The notes beneath the pieces are model-generated. The model was not told the DNA's origin. It saw only the letters and a list, made by a program, of their open reading frames with translations, and made no database searches. From NCBI GenBank assembly GCA_963832305.1, contig CAWHTU010000018.1, forward strand, positions 62,001 to 126,000: 64,000 nucleotides of DNA, in the 5' to 3' direction. Origin of the DNA: Roseiarcus sp963832305 (lineage in GTDB: Bacteria; Pseudomonadota; Alphaproteobacteria; Rhizobiales; Beijerinckiaceae). Shown here piece after piece: positions 54,979-61,466 of the stretch (positions within the stretch are counted from its first letter, which is position 1; each line of letters opens with the position of its first letter). The translations under genes were made by a program, and so were the position numbers.

Positions 54979-55782
54979 ATGCAGCCGTTCGATCTCCCCG
55001 CTTACCTCACCCGGATCGGCTACTTCGGCCCCACAAAGCCTGATCTCGCGACCCTCAGCGGCCTCCTTGCGGCCCATATGAACGCCATTCCGTTCGAGAA
55101 TATCGACGTCCTGCTCGGCCGCCCGATCCGGCTCGATCTCGAGGCGCTGCAAAAAAAGATCGTGACCGATCGGCGCGGCGGCTATTGCTTTGAGCAGGCA
55201 ACGCTCTTCCTCGCCGCGCTACGCGCGCTCGGATTCGAGGCGACGCCCCGAACCGCAAGGGTCATCCTTATCCAGAAAGCCGACGCCTCACCGCGGGGCC
55301 ATATGTATATCGTGGTGCGGCTGCCCGAGGGCGAGTTCGCCGCCGACCCTGGCCTCGGCGGAATGGGCTGCCGGACGCCGATCGCGCTGGACGGAACGCC
55401 GGCGCGGGAAGGCGACGAGCTCTGGTCGATCAGGATAGAGGACCGCAGGCGGGTGCTTGAAGTCGAATGTCCGGAGCGCCGCGTCGACGCATGGATCGCG
55501 GGGCTCGATGAGGACAACTGGATCGACTTCGAGGTCGGAAACCATTGGTTCTCGACCCATCCGGCCTCGCCCATGGTCAATCGCGTGATGCTGCGGGCGA
55601 TGATCCCGGGCGGGCGGCTGACGGTCATGAACCGGGACGCGACCCTTCGCGCCAATGGCGTGACGGAACGGTTCGAGCTCAAGGACCGCGCCGCCCTTCG
55701 CCGCCTCGTACAGGATCATTGCGGCTTCGACTGTCCCGAGATCGAGGCGATGCGCATCCCTTCCGCGCCGGATTGGGGATGA
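54979..55782 (+). CDS. nat: arylamine N-acetyltransferase
   Basis: This 267-residue enzyme has the Cys-His-Asp triad at C70 (RRGGYCFEQ), H108 (PRGHMYIVV) and D123 (ADPGLGG), as in all NATs. It transfers acetyl or propionyl groups from CoA thioesters to arylamines and hydrazines. The start follows the acyl-CoA dehydrogenase relic by 9 bp and it precedes mmsB. In this valine-degradation setting propionyl-CoA supply may matter, but this is speculation. Confidence 0.92.
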   Translation: MQPFDLPAYLTRIGYFGPTKPDLATLSGLLAAHMNAIPFENIDVLLGRPIRLDLEALQKKIVTDRRGGYCFEQATLFLAALRALGFEATPRTARVILIQKADASPRGHMYIVVRLPEGEFAADPGLGGMGCRTPIALDGTPAREGDELWSIRIEDRRRVLEVECPERRVDAWIAGLDEDNWIDFEVGNHWFSTHPASPMVNRVMLRAMIPGGRLTVMNRDATLRANGVTERFELKDRAALRRLVQDHCGFDCPEIEAMRIPSAPDWG

Positions 55783-55831
55783 GAGCTTTGCCCCTCGCCG
55801 CCTTTGTCCGGCACCTTCAGAGGACATCCCC

Positions 55832-56722
55832 ATGACGAAAATTGCCTTTCTCGGCCTCGGCAACATGGGCGCGCCGATGGCCGCCAATCTCGTCAAGTCG
55901 GGCCATACGGTCGCAGGCTTCGATCTCGTCGACGCGGCGAAGGCGGCCGCCGCTGCGTCAGGCGTGTCCAATGCGCCCTCTGCCCGCGAGGCGGTTCGCG
56001 ACGCCAACGTGATCGTCACCATGCTCCCGGCCGGCAAGCACGTTCTCGCGAGCTGGTCGGACTTCCTGCCCGCCGCGCGCAAGGGCGCGCTCGTCATCGA
56101 CTGCTCCACGATCGACGTCGAGAGCGCGAAGAAGGCCCATGAGGCGGGCGCAGCCGCCGGCGCGCTGACCCTCGACGCCCCGGTGAGCGGCGGGGTCGGC
56201 GGCGCGACCGCCGGCACCCTCACCTTCATGTGCGGCGGCGCGGACGAAGCGTTCGCGCGAGCGAAGCCGATCCTCGAAACTATGGGCAAGCGCATCGTCC
56301 ATTGCGGCGGCGCCGGGGCGGGGCAGGCGGCCAAGATCTGCAACAACATGATCCTCGGCGCGACCATGATCGTGACTTGCGAAGCCTTCGCGCTCGCCGA
56401 GAAGCTCGGCCTGTCGGCGCAGGCCCTGTTCGACGTCGCCTCGACCTCCTCGGGCCAGTCGTGGTCGCTGACGAACTATTGTCCGGTCCCCGGCCCGGTG
56501 CCGACGTCGCCCGCCAACCGCGACTACAAGCCCGGCTTCGCCGCAAGCCTCATGCTCAAGGATCTGAAGCTCGCCCAGGAGGCGGCGGCGGGCGCTGGCG
56601 CGGCAACCCCGCTCGGCGCCGAAGCCGCGCAGCTTTACGCCCTCTTTGTGGCGGCCGGCCACGGCGGCGATGACTTCTCCGGCGTGATCAATTTCTTGCG
56701 CGGCATAGGCGATTCTACTTAG
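55832..56722 (+). CDS. mmsB: 3-hydroxyisobutyrate dehydrogenase
   Basis: This 296-residue beta-hydroxyacid dehydrogenase has the NAD site GLGNMGAPMAANL near the N-terminus, DAPVSGGVGGATAGTL in the substrate-binding region, and the catalytic lysine in GAGQAAKICNNM. It oxidises 3-hydroxyisobutyrate to methylmalonate semialdehyde, the substrate of MmsA encoded upstream. The length and motifs match the family fully. Confidence 0.94.
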   Translation: MTKIAFLGLGNMGAPMAANLVKSGHTVAGFDLVDAAKAAAAASGVSNAPSAREAVRDANVIVTMLPAGKHVLASWSDFLPAARKGALVIDCSTIDVESAKKAHEAGAAAGALTLDAPVSGGVGGATAGTLTFMCGGADEAFARAKPILETMGKRIVHCGGAGAGQAAKICNNMILGATMIVTCEAFALAEKLGLSAQALFDVASTSSGQSWSLTNYCPVPGPVPTSPANRDYKPGFAASLMLKDLKLAQEAAAGAGAATPLGAEAAQLYALFVAAGHGGDDFSGVINFLRGIGDST

Positions 56723-56941
56723 AAAAATGAACGTCTATTCATGGATTTGCGCGAATCCTTACACAAAAGTGAAGGAAAAACTCCCGCTTGGCGCCGCGCT
56801 GCCGCTATTTTATCAAACTGTGACCGAAGTGCGGACGGAATGTACAATGCAGAAAGCGAGCGCCGGCCGGAGTTCCGATTGGCGACGCGGTGTTGGTCCG
56901 GCCTCCGAGTGAGACAAAGGCCGGACTTCGGAGGTGGAGAC

Positions 56942-57445
56942 ATGGGCAAGTCAATTTCGAAGACAATTGTCGCCGGGCTCGCCGCGCTGGCGATGGCGGC
57001 GGCGGTTGTCCTGCCGTCTACCTCGGCCTCGGCCGGCGGCGGCTTCAGGATGGGCGGCGGCGGATTCGGCGGCGGCTTTCACGGTGGCGGCGGGGGCTGG
57101 CATGGCGGCGGCTGGGGCGGCGGCTGGCATGGGGGCGGCTGGAATGGCGGCGGCTGGCGCGGCGGCGGGTGGAATGGCGGCGGTTGGCGCGGCGTCGGCT
57201 GGAATGGCGGCGGTTGGCGCGGCGGCTGGGCCGGCGGCCGGGTCTGGCACGGCGGCTACTGGAACAACGGCATCTGGTACAACGGCTGGTGGGGCCCGGC
57301 GGTCGCCGCGGGCTTGCTGACTGGCGCGGTCATCGCCAGCAATTCCGGCTGGGGATACGGCGGCGGCGACGGCTGCTGGCAGTTTCGCCCCACCTATGAC
57401 GGCTACGGCAATTTCCTCGGCCAGCGCTGGGTGAACCTCTGCTGA
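56942..57445 (+). CDS. exported glycine-rich protein with GGGW repeats
   Basis: This 167-residue protein has a signal peptide (MGKSISKTIVAGLAALAMAA, cleavage near ASA) followed by about 70 residues built of GGGW-H/N-GGGW-R units. A hydrophobic segment (PAVAAGLLTGAVIASNS) and a conserved-looking end CWQFRPTYDGYGNFLGQRW follow. The final domain resembles small YXWGQ-type motifs in Rhizobiales exported proteins. CGGAGGTGGAG precedes the ATG. Function unknown; a surface or cell-wall role is plausible. Confidence 0.8.
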   Translation: MGKSISKTIVAGLAALAMAAAVVLPSTSASAGGGFRMGGGGFGGGFHGGGGGWHGGGWGGGWHGGGWNGGGWRGGGWNGGGWRGVGWNGGGWRGGWAGGRVWHGGYWNNGIWYNGWWGPAVAAGLLTGAVIASNSGWGYGGGDGCWQFRPTYDGYGNFLGQRWVNLC

Positions 57446-57466
57446 GGGTTTCGCTACCCCGTGCTT

Positions 57467-58606
57467 TCAGCCAGGGCCTCGCGCAAGCGGGGCCCTTTTC
57501 ATGATTGGCGCCGGCCAGAAGACGCCGCCGCTCATCGCCTTCGGAACGCCAGTCGTGGTCGGAAGCGAGAGCGGCAGCCCGCGCCGCGAGCGCAAGGCCA
57601 GATAGGCGAAACATTGCGCTTCGACGCTGTCGCCGTCGAAGCCGATCGCCTCGACCGGCTCGACGCTGACCTGAAGCCGCTCGCTGAGCCGGCGCATGAG
57701 GTTCGGATTCCGCCGTCCGCCGCCCCCGACCAGCCAGCGCGCCGGCGCTTGCGGGACGAGACGGAGCGCCGCTGCGGTCGATTCGACCGTGAACGCGCTC
57801 AAGGTCGCCGCGCCATCCTCATCGCTCAAGCTCCGGACGCAGGCGGCGAGGTCGCTGAAATGATTGCGGTCGAGCGATTTCGGCGCCGGCCGCTCGAAAT
57901 AGGAGTCGCTCATCAGGATCGCGAGCGCCGCGGAATCGACGCGGCCGCTTCGCCCGAGCGCGCCGTTCTCGTCGAAGGCCAGTCCGCGCCTTGACGTGAG
58001 AAAGTCGTCGATCAGCGCATTGGCCGGTCCGGTGTCGAAGGCGATGATCTCGCCCTTCGGGCCGAGATAGGTCACGTTGCCGACCCCGCCCCAGTTGAGG
58101 ATCATGAGCGGGCGCTCGAGGCCGGCGGCCATCGCCGCGTGATAGACGGGCGCGAGCGGCGCGCCCTCGCCCCCCGCCTTGACGTCGGCCGAACGGAAGT
58201 CCGAGACGACGTCAATTCCGAGCGCGGACGCCGCGCGCGCGCCGTCGCAGAGCTGGCGCGTCAGGCCGACGCGCGGCCGGTGGAGGATGGTCTGGCCATG
58301 CAGGCCGACCAGCGCGACGCTCTCGCGCGCGACCGAGAACCGCTCGAGGAACGCCTCGACCGCCGCCACATGGGCGTCGGTCACGTCGCGCTCGAGCTCG
58401 AGCTGGGGCGCCTGGGCTTCGCTGAGATCGGCGACCACCGCGCGCAGGCGCTGGGCCACGGACTTGGGGTAGGGGATAGTCGCGGCAGGCCCGGCTTCGA
58501 GTTGCGCCTCGCCGTCGCTTTCGATCAGCGCGACGTCGATTCCGTCCATCGACGTGCCACTGATGACGCCAATCGCATTAAGAACCCCCTCGCCCCGCTT
58601 GCTCAC
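57467..58606 (-). CDS. anmK: anhydro-N-acetylmuramic acid kinase
   Basis: This 379-residue kinase recycles peptidoglycan fragments by hydrolysing and phosphorylating 1,6-anhydro-MurNAc. It has GTSMDGIDVAL near the N-terminus, GLHGQTILHRP, NWGGVGNVTYL, DTGPANALID and a C-terminal GGGGRRNPNLM. The GTG at 58606 overlaps the stop of the adenosyltransferase gene (GTGA) and was chosen over the longer frame to 58639. Confidence 0.94.
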   Translation of the reverse strand: MSKRGEGVLNAIGVISGTSMDGIDVALIESDGEAQLEAGPAATIPYPKSVAQRLRAVVADLSEAQAPQLELERDVTDAHVAAVEAFLERFSVARESVALVGLHGQTILHRPRVGLTRQLCDGARAASALGIDVVSDFRSADVKAGGEGAPLAPVYHAAMAAGLERPLMILNWGGVGNVTYLGPKGEIIAFDTGPANALIDDFLTSRRGLAFDENGALGRSGRVDSAALAILMSDSYFERPAPKSLDRNHFSDLAACVRSLSDEDGAATLSAFTVESTAAALRLVPQAPARWLVGGGGRRNPNLMRRLSERLQVSVEPVEAIGFDGDSVEAQCFAYLALRSRRGLPLSLPTTTGVPKAMSGGVFWPAPIMKRAPLARGPG

Positions 58607-59208
58607 TCGTTTTCGCCCTGATTCGCGCCCGGCGCCCACAGCACGTCCGCCATGCCGAAGTCATTGGCCGCGCGCGCGGCGACGAACAGGTAATCGCTGA
58701 GGCGGTTGACATAGGCGAGCGCGGCCTCGCCGACCTCCTCGCCCTCGATTGCCGCCAGCGCCACCATGGTTCGCTCGGCCCGCCGGCAGACCGCGCGCGC
58801 CTGATGCAGCGCAGCGGCGCCGGCCGTTCCGCCCGGCAGCACGAACGAGCGCAGCGGATGGAGTCGCGCGTTGAGCGCGTCGATGGCTCGTTCGAGCGCC
58901 TCGACCTGCGATGGCGCGACCCGCAGCACGGCGCCCGGTTTTTCGTCTGCCTGGCGCGGCAGACAGAGATCGGCGCCGAGATCGAAGAGATCGTTCTGGA
59001 TCCGCGTGAGCATCGGCTCGATCGCGACATCGGCCGCTTCGCTCCGGTCGCCGACTGCAATCAGCGCAAGCCCGATCGCGCAATTGGTCTCGTCGACATC
59101 GCCCATCGCGGCGACCCGCGCGTCGCTCTTCGGTCGGCGCGACCCGTCGCCGAGTCCGGTCTCGCCCTTGTCGCCGGTCTTGGTGTAGATGACGTTGAGC
59201 TTGACCAT
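58603..59208 (-). CDS. PduO-type cob(I)alamin adenosyltransferase
   Basis: This 201-residue enzyme attaches the adenosyl group of ATP to cob(I)alamin. It begins VKLNVIYTKTGDKGETGLGD, the ATP-binding P-loop of the PduO family, followed by DVDETNCAIGLA, FVLPGGTAGAAALHQARAVC and RLSDYLFVAARAAN. The start at 59208 fits the family N-terminus. Its 4-bp overlap with anmK links coenzyme B12 supply with wall recycling in one transcript. B12-dependent propionyl-CoA use (methylmalonyl-CoA mutase) would suit the valine pathway nearby. Confidence 0.93.
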   Translation of the reverse strand: MVKLNVIYTKTGDKGETGLGDGSRRPKSDARVAAMGDVDETNCAIGLALIAVGDRSEAADVAIEPMLTRIQNDLFDLGADLCLPRQADEKPGAVLRVAPSQVEALERAIDALNARLHPLRSFVLPGGTAGAAALHQARAVCRRAERTMVALAAIEGEEVGEAALAYVNRLSDYLFVAARAANDFGMADVLWAPGANQGENE

Positions 59209-59690
59209 GGTTTCCGCCGATGCGTTCAGCCTAGCCTGAATAGGGCGAAGCGCTTTCGGCGACAAACGGTTCGCGCCGGGCTTTCGGAAAGCGCGCATAT
59301 TCATCCCGAATCCGGTGAAGTAAACCCAAGCCGATGGAAGCGTTTTCAAAACCCAGCGGAAGGAAAATGCAAGCCGCGGGAAGGAAAATCCAAATTTTCG
59401 CCTTTCCGGGGCTTTCGCCTTTCCAAAGACTTACGCCGATTCCCAGGCGAACTCCTCATTCGCCGCCGCCCGCGTCGCTGGTTGCGGCGCGGATTCGCCC
59501 GGCGGGACAGTCATAACACAAACTTCTGATTTTCGAAACAATTTTGTTTGAGGCCAGCCGCTCAAGCGTAATTGGCTCAAACCCGTACCACGCTCATTGC
59601 AGCCGTAGCCGCGCGGCGGCGAATCGGCCAGCGCTGTCCAGGGCGATGCTCGAGGAACGAACCGCCGCCGCTGTGACCGCCGCTGCGGCT
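59209..59690. other. intergenic region with 21-bp periodic repeats
   Basis: No gene is supported in these 480 bp. The part 59333-59437 is repetitive (listed separately), and the DNA from 59330 to 59570 is AT-richer than its flanks. The gap separates the promoter side of the adenosyltransferase gene from the end of the acyl-CoA synthetase gene, both on the minus strand. Confidence 0.5.
59333..59437. repeat. 21-bp periodic tandem repeats
   Basis: Units begin at 59333, 59354 and 59375, each 21 bp; the second and third share GGAAGGAAAAT and a following CAA. A further pair of CGCCTTTCC copies lies at 59399-59426, 17 bp apart. The period is again seven codons and frames on both strands are partly open, as in the repeat at 33646. 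It looks like a short dispersed repeat family of unknown role. Confidence 0.55.
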
Positions 59691-61259
59691 TCAATTGACC
59701 ATCCGGTCGCGCCCCTTCCAGTAGGGCTGGCGCAATTCGCGCCTGAGGATTTTGCCCGTGATGTTGCGCGGGATGGCGTCGACGAAGTCCACCGATTTCG
59801 GAGCCTTGAAATTTGCGATCCGCGCCCGCGCCCAGGCGATGATGTCGTCTGGATCGCGCGGCGCTCCGGGCTTCAGGACGACGACGGCCTTCACCGCCTC
59901 GCCCCATGTGTCGTCAGGAACCCCGATCACTGCCGCGTCGGCGATCGCCGGATGGCCGAAGAGCGCATTCTCGACCTCGGCCGGATAGACGTTTTCGCCG
60001 CCGGTCACGATCATGTCCTTCACCCGGTCGTAGATGAAGACATAGCCGTCCTGGTCCATATAGGCGGCGTCGCCGGTACGCATCCAGCCGTCGCGGATCG
60101 CGGCGGCGGTCGCTTCCGGCTGGTTCCAATAGCCCTTCATCACCACCGGAGACCGGATCAGCACTTCGCCGACCGCGCCCCGCGCGGCCTCCGCGCCGTC
60201 GGCGGCGACGATCTTGACCTCGACCTCCGGCCAGGCGACGCCGCAGGAGCGCAGCTTGCCCATCGCTGGGTCGTGGCCGGCGTTGGAGAGATATGCACCG
60301 GCGCCCGTGGTCTCGGTCATGCCATAGAACTGAATGAACTCGCACTTGAACCGGGCGCTCGCCCGCTCGAGCAGATCCTCGGAGATGGGCGAGGCGCCGT
60401 AGGAAAGCGCCTTCATGCTCGACAGGTCGGCGTCCGCGATCGCCGGCGCCTGCATCAGCATCTGGATGAGCGCTGGGGCGAGGAACGCGTGATTGACTCG
60501 CTCCCTGCCGATGAGGTCGAGAATGAGCTGCGGCGCGGCGTCGCGGACAATCGCCGACCGGGCGCCGCTCGCCGCTGCGATCAGCGCAACGTTGACGCCG
60601 GCGACGTGAAAGAACGGCATCGCCGCCAGCACCGTTTCGCCCGGCTGATAGTCGAGGCCGCCGGAAGCGGTCGAGAGCTTGAACACCGCGAGGTAGTTGC
60701 GGTTGGTGAGCCTCACTCCCTTGGGCAGGCCGGTGGTGCCGGAGGTATAGAGCTGGACCACGTCGTCGTCGGGGTCGGCTTCGAGGCGCGGGTCGCCCGG
60801 CGCCGCGGCTTCGGTCCACGCGTCGTGACGTTCGTAGCCTTGGCGGTCGAAGCCGAGCGCGATCAGCCGAGGCTTCCTGTCGAGCGAGGCGATCGCTTGC
60901 TCGGCGAGTTCGGCGACGTCCGGGCCGACGAAGAGAATCCGCGCGCCGCTGTCCCCGATCAGTCGGGCGATCTCGGGCGCGGCGAGGCGGAAGTTGAATG
61001 GCGCGAGCGTCAAACGCGCCTTGCAGGCGCCGAGCAGGCAGGGGAGGAAATGATCGGTGTTCTTGGAGAGATAGGCGACCCGCTCCTGCGTCTTTGCGCC
61101 CGAGCCGATCAGCGCATTGGCGAAACGCGACGCCATCGCGTCGAGGCCGGCGAAGGTCGTCTGCCGTCCGTCGAACGTGAGCGACGGCGCGCTCCCGCGC
61201 CGGCGCGCCTGGGTTCGCGACACATCGGCGATGCTGGCCAAGCCGTCGAGCTCGATCAT
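59691..61259 (-). CDS. acyl-CoA synthetase / AMP-dependent ligase
   Basis: This 522-residue adenylate-forming enzyme has the phosphate loop YTSGTTGLPKGV, the FYGMTETTGAG motif and YDRVKDMIVTGGENVYP. The C-terminal lysine segment is PRNITGKILRRELR. It activates a carboxylic acid to its CoA ester; the sequence fits medium- or long-chain fatty acid or aromatic acid ligases. It stands alone between a repeat-bearing gap and the DUF4175 gene, on the same strand as both neighbours. Confidence 0.92.
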   Translation of the reverse strand: MIELDGLASIADVSRTQARRRGSAPSLTFDGRQTTFAGLDAMASRFANALIGSGAKTQERVAYLSKNTDHFLPCLLGACKARLTLAPFNFRLAAPEIARLIGDSGARILFVGPDVAELAEQAIASLDRKPRLIALGFDRQGYERHDAWTEAAAPGDPRLEADPDDDVVQLYTSGTTGLPKGVRLTNRNYLAVFKLSTASGGLDYQPGETVLAAMPFFHVAGVNVALIAAASGARSAIVRDAAPQLILDLIGRERVNHAFLAPALIQMLMQAPAIADADLSSMKALSYGASPISEDLLERASARFKCEFIQFYGMTETTGAGAYLSNAGHDPAMGKLRSCGVAWPEVEVKIVAADGAEAARGAVGEVLIRSPVVMKGYWNQPEATAAAIRDGWMRTGDAAYMDQDGYVFIYDRVKDMIVTGGENVYPAEVENALFGHPAIADAAVIGVPDDTWGEAVKAVVVLKPGAPRDPDDIIAWARARIANFKAPKSVDFVDAIPRNITGKILRRELRQPYWKGRDRMVN

Positions 61260-61466
61260 CGCGTTTCCCCCGGGCGGACGACGCTGCCGCGTCGGGGGCG
61301 CGCTTTCGCCTTCGCCCGGGATCGCGCAAACAATCCTTTCGCCTCAAGCCATTATGCGCGTCTTCTGCGGGGAGGCAATCCGCCGCCCGCCGCGGGACGC
61401 AGGGCGTCGGTTTGGCAGAATGTTGCGCGACGTGGACTTTTTGCCGAGCGAGCGGCGTGCGCCGGA

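Noticed and set aside
57060..57240. Direct repeats resembling a repeat array
   Set aside because: They are the codons of the GGGW repeats in an exported protein, with no spacers of constant length, so not a CRISPR.
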